Source of the DNA: Bacillota bacterium
GTDB lineage: Bacteria; Bacillota; Clostridia; Lachnospirales; Lachnospiraceae
Assembly (NCBI GenBank): GCA_023418475.1
Contig: JAEZZO010000016.1
Coordinates: 1-64,000 of the forward strand
Reading direction: 5' to 3'
Length of the DNA: 64,000 nt
The position numbers were made by a program, and so were the translations under genes. Shown in pieces: positions 1-8,330 of the stretch; position 1 is the first letter of the stretch; the number at the start of each line of letters is the position of its first letter. A model generated the notes under the pieces. The model was not told the origin of the DNA. It did no database searches and saw only the letters and a program-made list of their open reading frames with translations.

Positions 1-203
1 ACTGCAAGTAGGTTGGTATCAATCTGGTGTTTATGAAAGTCTGGCTCATCATAACCAATCTGTGCTGTCGAAATAATTCCTATGCCACCTTCTCTTGCAA
101 CGGCAGCAGCAAGCCTTGACCTGCTGACACCAACTCCCATTCCTCCCTGGATGATCGGAATTTTTGCAATTAAGTCACCAATTACCAAAGGTTTCATTTT
201 CAT
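1..203 (-). CDS. Nitronate monooxygenase / FabK-like flavoprotein, 5' part only
   Basis: The gene enters from the left edge and only the first 67 codons are present. The product begins MKMKPLVIGDLIAKIPIIQG and continues with GGMGVGVS and EGGIGIIS, the FMN-binding N-terminal strand-loop pattern of the 2-nitropropane dioxygenase/nitronate monooxygenase family, which also contains the enoyl-ACP reductase FabK. GAGGAG lies 8-9 nt before the ATG at 203. Family members are about 310-360 residues, so most of the gene is outside. Three FabT-like palindromes lie 150-280 bp upstream, which would suit a fatty-acid-linked member of the family. The family call is firm; the substrate is unknown. Confidence 0.85.
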   Translation of the reverse strand, partial: MKMKPLVIGDLIAKIPIIQGGMGVGVSRSRLAAAVAREGGIGIISTAQIGYDEPDFHKHQIDTNLLA

Positions 204-349
204 ATTGTAATCTCCTCGCTATAAATTACTAGGCAATTTTTGCTCCGAAACATATCTCTTCTGTGTACGCAAAGATAATTATATTCGAGTTTAGTAATTA
301 CCTGATGATATACACTCTCTCAACTGTAACAAACCCTATTGAATACTAT

Positions 350-481
350 TATGATTATCATACCATTTACAATATTCTAAAGGTTATACAGTTTAACACC
401 TTTTTATATCCTATAGAACCACAGGAATATTATTTTGATTATCAAACCTTCAGGCATAATATGAATATTTTGATCATCAAA
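350..481. promoter_or_regulatory. Cluster of three FabT-like palindromic operators
   Basis: Three perfect 13-bp palindromes of the form TNTGAT-N-ATCANA occur at 350-362 (TATGATTATCATA), 434-446 (TTTGATTATCAAA) and 469-481 (TTTGATCATCAAA). A degenerate fourth, with only the left half, starts at 530. The motif matches the published streptococcal FabT (MarR family) operator core TTTGATTATCAAA. The only gene reading away from the cluster is the FabK-like gene ending at 203. No fabT gene lies in the window, so the binding protein is inferred. Confidence 0.55.
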
Positions 482-930
482 CTTTCAGGTGTAAATACTC
501 CTCAATCAATTAATAGTACATAGTACTAATTTGATTATAATCTCATTACAGATATGTTGTCAATATGTCGTAGTATATTTTTCTATTTAATGCGGTAACG
601 AATACTATATGCAAGTCAGAATCTATAATGGCTTATCTCATATAAAACATTACGAATCGGTAAATAATCATAACAATATTATCATAATAAAGTAACGCTG
701 TATATTACTATAATTATTAACTCCACAAAAGCCTAACGTTCCTTTGCCTGATGAATATGAATGAATCTATTTTTATATAGTGCAGACCGGACCTCCCTGG
801 ATTGCTTGTATTTGGTAATTATAGGAGGTTAAAGGCATATCCATATGAATATAGATACACTTATATCCATCTTTATAATTTGAGGAAGACTTTTGTCAAT
901 AAAATTAAAGATTTACTCTTTCCTCTTAAC

Positions 931-969
931 GAAGTACAGCCCAGGCATCTTTGCCTGAGCTGTACTTCA
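931..969 (-). terminator. Stem-loop after the chemoreceptor gene
   Basis: GAAGTACAGC-CCAGGCA pairs with TGCCTGA-GCTGTACTTC around a TCTT loop, with one mismatch. It lies 36 nt beyond the stop of the minus-strand chemoreceptor gene. The following T-tract is poor on both strands, so it may act more as an mRNA 3'-end stabiliser than a strong terminator. Confidence 0.55.
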
Positions 970-1004
970 TTAAACAGATAGAGCACTCACTGAAAGCTCC
1001 TTTT

Positions 1005-2033
1005 TTATTCATTTGTCATTTGGTATAATTCATTCGTAAGACTCAGTACTTCTTCCACACTGGCAGTTGTTTCCTGAATTCCGGCTGATTGTTGCTCAAC
1101 ATTTTCCATCGTAGAGCTTGAGATATTTAAGGTTTTATTGATTGAAGCCTGAATATCCGTTGTGAGCTTTTCAATATTGACAGCTGTTTCTTTTGAATTT
1201 TGAGACATATTTCGAATTTCAGAAGCAACCACAGAAAACACCTTCCCTGCTTCTCCGGCCCTGGCAGCTTCTATGGAGGCATTTAAGCCGATTAGCTTTG
1301 TTTGGTCCGCAATACTTTTTATAGATGCAAGAATTTTAATAATCTGCTCTGATATTTCTTTGATATGTATTATTTCATGGTTTAGATTATCCTGATTTTC
1401 ATTCACTATTACAGAAGAAGCGGCCAGTTCTTCCATTGTTGCTGAGATTTGAGAAAAGCTTTCCAACAAGTCACCACTGGTGTTTCTTATTTTCAGTTTC
1501 TGATATCCCATCTGTGACAATGTATTTGCAACAATGAATAATACCTCTGCGGCTGCAGCAATATTTTTTTCTTCCATAATATTAACTTCATTTGCAGCTG
1601 CTACATATCGATCTTCATTTACGCCAATTTCCCGCGCCGTCTTCCGAAATGCTTCAGCGTCCGGTTTTTCTGTTAAGATCTGTCCGCCAAGAATCGTACC
1701 AATTTGGATTTCATTCACCATAATCGGTGCAGCAAAATCAATTAATCCGGAATGACACTTAAATATATACGGTTTTCTAGTTCTTGCCGCTTCTTCTCCA
1801 CCTTTTTTGTGAGACAAGGCGCAGCGATCATCTCCGATTTTTGTAGAATGCGTATAATTTGCACAAATATTTGTATAAAAACTTGGTTTTGTAACCGGTT
1901 CTCCATTTAGATCTACCGCAACACTAGCAATATTCATACCAATCGCGAAATTATCCAGAAACTTCTGTAATACTTCAACATCAATCACATCCGTAACCTT
2001 AATATCAGCAATATTTCCTTTTCCTATATCCAT
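1005..2033 (-). CDS. Soluble methyl-accepting chemotaxis protein with PocR sensory domain
   Basis: A 342-residue cytoplasmic chemoreceptor. Residues about 10-165 are a PocR-type ligand-binding domain: cysteine-containing, with the segments NICANYTHST, DDRCALSHKKGG, KPYIFKCHSGLIDFAAPI and GTILGGQ. Residues about 195-342 are a short methyl-accepting signalling domain with the hairpin-tip pattern LIGLNASIEAARAGEAGKVF and VVASEIRNMS. No membrane segment is present, so it should signal from the cytoplasm to CheA/CheW. The start at 2033 is chosen because AGGAGG lies 6 nt upstream (2040-2045); an upstream in-frame ATG at 2060 has no such site. It stands alone, 280 bp downstream of the V-ATPase terminator. 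The ligand is unknown; PocR domains in other proteins sense small organic molecules. Confidence 0.9.
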   Translation of the reverse strand: MDIGKGNIADIKVTDVIDVEVLQKFLDNFAIGMNIASVAVDLNGEPVTKPSFYTNICANYTHSTKIGDDRCALSHKKGGEEAARTRKPYIFKCHSGLIDFAAPIMVNEIQIGTILGGQILTEKPDAEAFRKTAREIGVNEDRYVAAANEVNIMEEKNIAAAAEVLFIVANTLSQMGYQKLKIRNTSGDLLESFSQISATMEELAASSVIVNENQDNLNHEIIHIKEISEQIIKILASIKSIADQTKLIGLNASIEAARAGEAGKVFSVVASEIRNMSQNSKETAVNIEKLTTDIQASINKTLNISSSTMENVEQQSAGIQETTASVEEVLSLTNELYQMTNE

Positions 2034-2352
2034 GGGTAGCCTCCTACAAGTAAGTATCATAATATATCTATATAATAACAGAAAATACCTGCTGATTACA
2101 ATAGTACATTGATCTATTTAGACAAATTATTTTATTATATTACATTTTATGACTATATATCTGATCATACTATATCAGTGGAATATTTGGATAATAAACC
2201 ATTTGTTTCCTTCCGTGTTTACAAATTCAGACATAATTCCACGATCCAGGAGACACTCTGATCGTATATTTGCTCTACGGATGAATTTGAAAAGAGGAGC
2301 AAAAAAAGTACAGGCAATTTACTGCCTGTACCACTCATACATTTGTATTTTT
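2034..2352. other. Intergenic region between ntpD and the chemoreceptor gene
   Basis: This 319-bp gap holds the ntp operon terminator (2301-2331) near the ntpD end and the presumed promoter and ribosome binding site of the chemoreceptor gene near 2040-2110. No further gene or structure was seen. Confidence 0.5.
2301..2331 (-). terminator. Intrinsic terminator of the left V-ATPase operon
   Basis: On the minus strand GTACAGGCA and TGCCTGTAC form a perfect 9-bp stem around a 6-nt loop. Seven T residues follow directly (complement of 2301-2307). It begins 22 nt after the ntpD stop codon. Confidence 0.9.
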
Positions 2353-3030
2353 CTACACATCAAAATGATTGTCATAACGTTCTTTATAATGATGTGCCTG
2401 TTCCAGCATCATATCCTTCACCTTCATCAGACGGATTTGGGTACTACGTTCATTTTCATCCAGCTTCATGACAATAAACTTAATATTTTCTTTCATTTCC
2501 GGTATCATAACATGCTCCAGAGCATTGACGCGGCGTCTGGTTTTCTCAATCTCCGCTGCCATCAGCTGACAAGATTTTTCAATCTGTGCGAGTCTTAGCA
2601 TATCAGGAAAGATATCCTGCAGTGATTTTACCGCTCCGTCCAGATCACTGGAGGTAAAGGCATATCCATACGGATAAATATCATTTTCATCCGGTGTTTT
2701 TGTTTTATATTCAAATTGGGGTATTTCCACACTCATAACATTACGCTTACCGGCTTCGAGATATACTTCCTGTCTGGGAGCCATCAAAGAGACATTTAAT
2801 ATCTCCTCGGGCATCGCGGCTCTTGCAAGCACAAAGTTTTTGTTAGCTGCCTGAATTCCTTTTTCAACCTTTTCACGAAGCGCTTTATTCTCGCGAACCA
2901 GATCCAGGAACTGGCGCATCAGCTCATCCCGCTTATCCTTCAGCAGCTTATGACCACGAGTTGCAGTCGCCAGCTTCCTCTTAAGCTTCGTCAACTCCAT
3001 TCGAGTCGGATTAACATGTGCTTTTGCCAA
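2353..3030 (-). CDS. ntpD: V-type ATPase subunit D (central stalk)
   Basis: Subunit D forms the rotor shaft inside the A3B3 catalytic ring. The 225-residue product starts AKAHVNPTRMELTKLKRKLA, the conserved N-terminal helix, and is alpha-helical with long coiled-coil arms at about 1-65 and 125-200, as the family requires. The start codon is TTG at 3030, chosen because AGGGGGTG ends 7 nt upstream and overlaps the ntpB stop, and because it gives the usual MxxxxxNPTR N-terminus. It is the last gene of the left operon, 14 nt after ntpB, and is followed by a strong terminator. It is about 20 residues longer than the right-operon copy, mainly in the C-terminal tail. Confidence 0.95.
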   Translation of the reverse strand: MAKAHVNPTRMELTKLKRKLATATRGHKLLKDKRDELMRQFLDLVRENKALREKVEKGIQAANKNFVLARAAMPEEILNVSLMAPRQEVYLEAGKRNVMSVEIPQFEYKTKTPDENDIYPYGYAFTSSDLDGAVKSLQDIFPDMLRLAQIEKSCQLMAAEIEKTRRRVNALEHVMIPEMKENIKFIVMKLDENERSTQIRLMKVKDMMLEQAHHYKERYDNHFDV

Positions 3031-3044
3031 AGATCAGCACCCCC

Positions 3045-4418
3045 TTAGATTTTTCCGTAATACTGATCCAGAAACTCGTCTTTTATTCTCTTAAGCTCTG
3101 TTCTTGGCAAAATGGATAAAAGCCTCCAGCCCAGATTAAGTGTTTCCTCAATATCACGATTTGTATGATAGCCCTGGGATACATATTCTTTTTCAAAGGC
3201 ATCCGAAAACTTTGCATACAGCTTGTCAATATCTGTAAGTGCCGCTTCACCAAGCACTACCATAAGTTCCTTCGCTTCCTTACCTCGTGCGTAGGCAGCA
3301 AAGATCTGATTCATGGTATTGGCATGGTCCTTTCTGGTTTTACCATCACCAATTCCTTTGTCCTTCAGACGGGACAAAGAGGGCAGAACATCAATCGGTG
3401 GCTGAATACTCTGTCGGTACAGCTCACGGCTTAAGATAATCTGTCCCTCGGTGATATATCCTGTCAGATCCGGGATAGGATGCGTCTTATCATCCTCCGG
3501 CATCGTAAGAATCGGGATCATCGTAATACTGCCTGCCTTACCCTTCTTCCGACCCGCTCTTTCATATAGAGAAGCAAGGTCGGTATACATATATCCGGGA
3601 TAGCCACGTCGCCCGGGGACTTCTTTGCGGGCAGCAGATACTTCACGCAGTGAATCCGCATAGTTAGTAATATCAGTAAGAATAACCAGAACGTGCATAT
3701 CCTTTTCAAATGCCAGATATTCTGCAGCAGTTAATGCCATTCGAGGGGTAGAGATACGTTCTACGGCGGGGTCATTCGCCAGATTGACAAACATAACTGT
3801 TCTGTCAATTGCGCCTGTCTCTCGAAAGCTCTCCGTAAAGAAATTGGCTTCTTCAAAGGTAATTCCCATCGCAGCAAATACAACCGCAAACGGTTCTGAC
3901 GTTCCTCGAACCTTCGCCTGCTTTGCTATCTGCGCTGCAAGCTCCGCGTGAGGAAGACCGCTTGCAGAAAAGATCGGCAGCTTCTGACCGCGAACAAGTG
4001 TATTTAATCCGTCAATTGCGGATACACCGGTTTGTATAAACTCCTGTGGATAATTTCTGGCTGCCGGATTCATTGGGAGGCCTGCAATATCCATCCGCTT
4101 CTCCGGAAGGATCTCAGGTCCTCCATCCATTGGACGTCCCAGTCCGTCAAAGACACGGGAAAGCATATCCTCAGATACACCAAGCTCCATACTCCTGCCC
4201 AGAAAACGTACCTTGCTGCTTGCAAGATTAATTCCGGCAGAGCTTTCAAAGAGCTGTACCAAAGCATTTGTACCGTCTATCTCAAGCACACGGCAACGGC
4301 GCTTTTCACCGCTTGCAAGTTCTATCTCCGCTAATTCATCAAAGGCTACATTTTCAACGCCCTGTACTAACATAAGAGGACCTGCAACCTCTTGTATGGT
4401 TCTATATTCCTTTGGCAT
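3045..4418 (-). CDS. ntpB: V-type ATPase subunit B (non-catalytic)
   Basis: This 457-residue subunit alternates with A in the cytoplasmic hexamer. It shows the V/A-type B pattern: beta-barrel N-terminus (KEYRTIQEVAGPLMLVQGVE), GRVFDGLGRPMDGGPEI, and FSASGLPHAELAAQIAKQA where the catalytic subunit has its P-loop. No Walker A lysine motif is present, as expected for B. The segments PDLTGYITEGQI and LPSLSRLKDKGIG carry the nucleotide-interface and C-terminal signatures. Its ATG overlaps the ntpA stop by one base (TGATG), implying translational coupling and matched synthesis of A and B. Confidence 0.97.
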   Translation of the reverse strand: MPKEYRTIQEVAGPLMLVQGVENVAFDELAEIELASGEKRRCRVLEIDGTNALVQLFESSAGINLASSKVRFLGRSMELGVSEDMLSRVFDGLGRPMDGGPEILPEKRMDIAGLPMNPAARNYPQEFIQTGVSAIDGLNTLVRGQKLPIFSASGLPHAELAAQIAKQAKVRGTSEPFAVVFAAMGITFEEANFFTESFRETGAIDRTVMFVNLANDPAVERISTPRMALTAAEYLAFEKDMHVLVILTDITNYADSLREVSAARKEVPGRRGYPGYMYTDLASLYERAGRKKGKAGSITMIPILTMPEDDKTHPIPDLTGYITEGQIILSRELYRQSIQPPIDVLPSLSRLKDKGIGDGKTRKDHANTMNQIFAAYARGKEAKELMVVLGEAALTDIDKLYAKFSDAFEKEYVSQGYHTNRDIEETLNLGWRLLSILPRTELKRIKDEFLDQYYGKI

Positions 4419-6181
4419 CAGGCATCCTCCTTTCCTGCGAAAGCATCTATTTCCTGTTGGATGCTCTTAATGATATTCTCAAATTCTTCTTGCACCTTAT
4501 CTCCTGCAATATACTTAAAACGTCCTATTCTTTCTCTGACTGCAAGCTTCACAAGACTATCAATGGAAACACCTTTTTCCAGGTATGCCAAAGAAACATC
4601 ATAATAATTTAATACCAGCTCCATCATGAGAAATTGTTTCTCCGGATCGGTATAGGTATCTACTTCATGAAAAGCATCCTGATGCAGAAAATCCTCACGG
4701 ATAGATCTGGCTGCTTCCAGTTTAAGCCGGTCAGGAGCCGATAAGGCATCCATACCTACCAATTTTACGATTTCATCCAGTGCTGCCTCATCATTTAACA
4801 GCTGCATAATACGTGTACGCTGTTCCATCCATCTTTCATTTACATTCGTGTTAAACCATTTACCCAGGTTATATAAGGAATAGCTTGTCAGCCAGTTAAT
4901 CGCCGGGAAATATCTACGATATGCCAGGTTTGCATCCAGGCTCCAGAATACCTTAACAATTCGGAGTGTTGCCTGTGATACCGGTTCGGAGATATCTCCT
5001 CCCGGAGGAGACACTGCACCGATTGCCGATAAAGCACCTTCTCTTTTGTCCTTTCCGAGTGAAATGACACGTCCGGCTCTCTCATAAAACTGTGCGAGAC
5101 GGCTCGCTAAATAAGCAGGATATCCTTCCTCACCCGGCATTTCCTCCAGACGGCCGGACATTTCACGAAGTGCTTCTGCCCAGCGTGAGGTAGAATCAGC
5201 CATAAGTGCTACGGAATATCCCATATCACGGAAATATTCTGCTATTGTGATACCGACATAGATGGAAGCCTCACGTGCCGCAACCGGCATATCGGAGGTA
5301 TTCGCTATCAGAACAGTTCTTTCCATCAGCGATTTCCCGGTTTTCGGGTCCTTTAATTCCGGGAACTCATTTAAAACATCCGTCATTTCATTACCACGTT
5401 CTCCGCAACCGATATAAACCACAATATCAGCTTCCGCCCATTTGGCAAGCTGATGCTGAACAACAGTCTTACCGCTTCCGAAAGGACCCGGAACCGCTGC
5501 AACACCACCTTTGGCAATCGGGAACAGAGTATCGATTACACGCTGTCCGGTAATTAACGGCTTATCCGGAGAAAGCTTTTGTGCATAAGGTCTTCCTACA
5601 CGAACAGGCCATTTCTGCATCAAGGTAAGATTTTCTTGTATTCCATCGGTTTTTTTCAGTACAGCGACTGTCTCGCAGACCGTATAATCACCTTCCTGGA
5701 TTTTAACAATTGTTCCCTTTAATCCGTTAGGAACCATTATCTTCTGAATCACAATATCTGTTTCAGCAACCGTACCGATAATATCTCCTGCCTCCACCTC
5801 TTCACCTGCTGTAACAGTCGGAACAAAATGCCACTTCTTATCTCTGCTAAGTGACGGTATCTCAACACCTCTTTTTAAATTTGATCCTGTTGCTTCCATG
5901 ATATCCACTAAGGGGCGCTGTATTCCGTCAAAGATACTGCCGATCAGACCCGGACCCAGTTCTACACTAAGCGGTACACCGGTAGATTCCACCGGTTCCC
6001 CCGGACCAAGACCGGAGGTTTCTTCATATACCTGAATAGAAGCCTGGTCACCATGAATTTCAATTATTTCACCGATCAGACGCTGTTCGCTGACACGAAC
6101 CACATCAAACATATTGGCATCCCGCATACCCTGCGCTACTACCAACGGACCGGCAACCTTCTTTATAGTGCCTTTACTCAT
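4418..6181 (-). CDS. ntpA: V-type ATPase subunit A (catalytic)
   Basis: This is the ATP-hydrolysing or ATP-forming subunit, 587 residues. The Walker A motif GPFGSGKT is at about residues 232-239, followed by the catalytic-glutamate segment CGERGNEMT. The V/A-type non-homologous insert lies around 110-185 and ADSTSRWAEALREMSGRLEEMPGEEG is clear. The ATG at 6181 is preferred over upstream in-frame starts because GGAGG lies 5-6 nt before it. A 194-nt gap with strong secondary structure separates it from ntpG, the largest gap in this operon, which may allow separate expression of the A-B-D block. It overlaps ntpB by one base. Confidence 0.97.
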   Translation of the reverse strand: MSKGTIKKVAGPLVVAQGMRDANMFDVVRVSEQRLIGEIIEIHGDQASIQVYEETSGLGPGEPVESTGVPLSVELGPGLIGSIFDGIQRPLVDIMEATGSNLKRGVEIPSLSRDKKWHFVPTVTAGEEVEAGDIIGTVAETDIVIQKIMVPNGLKGTIVKIQEGDYTVCETVAVLKKTDGIQENLTLMQKWPVRVGRPYAQKLSPDKPLITGQRVIDTLFPIAKGGVAAVPGPFGSGKTVVQHQLAKWAEADIVVYIGCGERGNEMTDVLNEFPELKDPKTGKSLMERTVLIANTSDMPVAAREASIYVGITIAEYFRDMGYSVALMADSTSRWAEALREMSGRLEEMPGEEGYPAYLASRLAQFYERAGRVISLGKDKREGALSAIGAVSPPGGDISEPVSQATLRIVKVFWSLDANLAYRRYFPAINWLTSYSLYNLGKWFNTNVNERWMEQRTRIMQLLNDEAALDEIVKLVGMDALSAPDRLKLEAARSIREDFLHQDAFHEVDTYTDPEKQFLMMELVLNYYDVSLAYLEKGVSIDSLVKLAVRERIGRFKYIAGDKVQEEFENIIKSIQQEIDAFAGKEDA

Positions 6182-6194
6182 ATTAACCTCCATT

Positions 6195-6370
6195 TGCCGC
6201 GCCTGCGGCATAAAACTTTAGCGATAAGTACGTAAGTACTTTTTACGTGCTGAAAAATACTTCTCTTTTCAACCCAAACTCCATTTTACATAGAAATGTC
6301 TATTCTTCACATAAGCCGGATGGATATAGATGCTCTCCTATCCATCCACATACCTTACATCAGGCTTATG
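6195..6370 (-). other. Structured intercistronic region between ntpG and ntpA
   Basis: Two stem-loops lie in the mRNA between ntpG and ntpA. The first is nested: outer arms CATAAGCC (6310-6317) and GGCTTATG (6363-6370) enclose an inner perfect 9-bp stem GGATGGATA (6318-6326) with TATCCATCC (6339-6347). The second, TGCCGC-(4 nt)-GCGGCA at 6195-6210, sits directly upstream of the ntpA ribosome binding site. Neither has a T-tract, so processing or stabilisation is more likely than termination. Confidence 0.65.
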
Positions 6371-6375
6371 CCGGG

Positions 6376-6693
6376 CTAATTATTAAATATAATATCTGAA
6401 CCAACCGCTCGTTCTACAGACTTTTTCACATATTGCATACCTTTTCCCGTATTTCCGAAAACACCTGGGATCGGAATGATAGCCGGTAAATAACTCGTTA
6501 TATAACGGTCGATTTCTTCCTCCAGCAAGGCTTGCAGGCTTTCTGTAATATAAATGACACCATACTGCCCTTCTGCCAAGGTCTTAAGAGTCTTTGCTGC
6601 TTCTTCCTTCTCTTCTACGGGATAGGTATCAATTCCTAATGCAGCAAATCCATAGATACTGTCGCGGTCACCAATTACTGCTACCTTATACAT
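6376..6693 (-). CDS. ntpG: V-type ATPase subunit F (NtpG in E. hirae naming)
   Basis: A small central-stalk subunit of 105 residues with a Rossmann-like fold. The N-terminus YKVAVIGDRDSIYGFAALGI and the middle segment GVIYITESLQ are the family signatures. The C-terminal part, with PIPGVFGNTGKGM, is the segment that contacts subunit D and can regulate ATPase activity in homologues. The start overlaps the ntpC 3' end by 8 bp, typical of a coupled operon. Archaeal nomenclature calls this AtpF/AhaF; E. hirae nomenclature calls it NtpG. Confidence 0.95.
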   Translation of the reverse strand: MYKVAVIGDRDSIYGFAALGIDTYPVEEKEEAAKTLKTLAEGQYGVIYITESLQALLEEEIDRYITSYLPAIIPIPGVFGNTGKGMQYVKKSVERAVGSDIIFNN

Positions 6694-7654
6694 ACATATC
6701 CCTCAATCTTTCCCGGATCACATCCTCCGCGATTTCATTCCTTTTTCCGGAGAGTATTATTCTTACTGTTTTGATCTCATTCTCACGGGCCAGAATATAA
6801 GCGGCGAGTGGAGAAATAGTAAAGGAATTATATTTCTGCGGACGAATATGCGAAATAATCAAATTATCACACCAGCGTTCAAATGCTGTTGGTGATTCCT
6901 TTAAGGCAGGAATAGCATCTGCATACACTGTAATCGAAAGATAATCATATACTGCCTCTTCTCCATTTAATACTGCTGTTATCAGGGAAGTGATATCTAG
7001 TGTATCACATCCAGCCAGTGCTCTTTTGAGAAACAGCTCTCCTTTGCCGGTTCTAAGGCTCCGTATGGCTATACCCAGATCCGCTGAGGCAACTTTAAGC
7101 TCCGCGTATTCTTCCATAAGCACATTTCCCGAGGCTTTTCCCTTCTCATAGGTGGTTTCCAGCGATGCTCTGTCGATAATGATATCACATAGCTGACTGT
7201 CACCTGTATGAAGTTGAACCTCATAGGCCTCCTGTGCACATTCTTGCATATAATCCGGCAGAAGTGAAAAATCATGTGTTTTCACTGCATTATAAATGGT
7301 TTCAGGTTCGATTGTCCCCTGTGACAGATAAATATTACTCTGTTTTGATCCTGTGTATACCTGCTTAATTGCAGCTTTTAAATTATGAAAATCATTTCCA
7401 TAAAGAAAGGTATCAAAATCGGACATATCCTCGGCAAGTTCTTTGATTAAGTCCCAGGTTTTCCTACGTTCTGCCGATAAAAACTGTTCCGTATTCTCAA
7501 GCCCGGATTCTCCCCAGCCTTTATCCGAAAGCAGGCGCAAGCATTCCTTCTCACTTTTACAGTTCATCAGCTGGTCAATATCTGATCGCCCAAGAAGGGA
7601 AAGCTCCTTGGCACGAATACGTGCAACCTGATAAGTGTAATCTTTCTCAGCCAT
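6686..7654 (-). CDS. ntpC: V-type ATPase subunit C
   Basis: This 322-residue funnel-shaped, mostly helical subunit links the central rotor to the K ring. The product starts AEKDYTYQVARIRAKELSLL, and the RIRAKE..L pattern is typical of bacterial and archaeal C/AC39 subunits. The ATG at 7654 is favoured by GGAG about 7 nt upstream; the longer frame to 7678 has no good site. It follows ntpE and overlaps ntpG. Sequence similarity to the right-operon C subunit is low by eye, as expected for ancient paralogous complexes. Confidence 0.93.
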   Translation of the reverse strand: MAEKDYTYQVARIRAKELSLLGRSDIDQLMNCKSEKECLRLLSDKGWGESGLENTEQFLSAERRKTWDLIKELAEDMSDFDTFLYGNDFHNLKAAIKQVYTGSKQSNIYLSQGTIEPETIYNAVKTHDFSLLPDYMQECAQEAYEVQLHTGDSQLCDIIIDRASLETTYEKGKASGNVLMEEYAELKVASADLGIAIRSLRTGKGELFLKRALAGCDTLDITSLITAVLNGEEAVYDYLSITVYADAIPALKESPTAFERWCDNLIISHIRPQKYNSFTISPLAAYILARENEIKTVRIILSGKRNEIAEDVIRERLRDMYV

Positions 7655-7709
7655 ATAAATCTCCATTCTGCTCCACAAAATTGCGTGTCAGCATAAATTT
7701 GCCCACTCT

Positions 7710-8312
7710 TTATCCCTGTTTGAACAGAAACGAATTCACTTTATCTTGTAGTTCTTCTTTAGAAGTACTAAATAAAGCATCAAAGGAACAATTTTCTTCG
7801 ATATCACCATATCTTAAAAGAAATCCTCCGTCAATGGACGCTTCCTCCTCCGAACAGATCAGTAAAGCATCTTTTCTGTCAGCCAGAGCATTGTTCAATA
7901 TCGAAGCAAAATTCTCCGGAAAGCGTTTTCTGTCAACAGCGCAAAATTGTATTACACCCTGTTTACTATGTGCATATTTTTTTATCATGCGAACTATCAT
8001 ATCCGTATATTCCGCGTCCGAAAGCTGATGCAGGGAATTTTGAGCCTTAGAAATTACTGCATTAATAATTTGCTGTTTTGCATTTAAAACAGCCTTTTTC
8101 TCAAGAAGCTGGGCAGCAGATTGCGCACGGCTTAGCATATCTTTTTTATCTGCTTCGGACTTTAAGGCAATTTCGGCACATTTTTTATCCGCTTGAACTC
8201 TGGCTTCTTCCAGAATTTTCTCTGCTTCCAGCTTCGCCTTGGAAATCACTTTCTCAGCATTTACCGAGGCTTCTTCTTCAATTGCCTTTACTATCTTTTC
8301 TAATCCAGTCAT
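7710..8312 (-). CDS. ntpE: V-type ATPase subunit E (peripheral stalk)
   Basis: A 200-residue peripheral-stalk subunit that pairs with the NtpF coiled coil as a stator. Residues about 1-105 are a charged Ala/Glu/Lys-rich coiled coil (KIVKAIEEEASVNAEKVISK onward); about 110-200 is a globular domain ending in a GGFLLRYGDIEENCSFDALF segment typical of subunit E. The ATG at 8312 is chosen with GGGAGAG upstream. A TTG five codons earlier is in frame but would overlap that site. It sits 18 nt after ntpK. Confidence 0.93.
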   Translation of the reverse strand: MTGLEKIVKAIEEEASVNAEKVISKAKLEAEKILEEARVQADKKCAEIALKSEADKKDMLSRAQSAAQLLEKKAVLNAKQQIINAVISKAQNSLHQLSDAEYTDMIVRMIKKYAHSKQGVIQFCAVDRKRFPENFASILNNALADRKDALLICSEEEASIDGGFLLRYGDIEENCSFDALFSTSKEELQDKVNSFLFKQG

Positions 8313-8330
8313 GGTTCGCTCTCCCAACTG

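Larger units (their letters stand above)
204..1004. other. Long AT-rich intergenic region
   Basis: About 800 bp without a convincing gene. It holds the palindrome cluster at 350-481 and the terminator hairpin at 931-969. At 823-829 there is a good ribosome-binding-like sequence (ATAGGAGGTT), but the reading frame after the next ATG closes within about 13 codons. The rest is AT-rich with no recognisable structure. Confidence 0.5.

Noticed and set aside
263..523. Open frame on the plus strand of 86 codons
   Set aside because: No ribosome binding site, composition of AT-rich noncoding DNA, and it covers the palindrome cluster.
823..882. Good AGGAGG site followed by an ATG
   Set aside because: The frame ends after about 12 codons and has no recognisable content.
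6220..6250. AAGTAC-GTAA-GTACTT hairpin as a plus-strand terminator
   Set aside because: No plus-strand transcription unit lies here, and on the minus strand no T-tract follows it.
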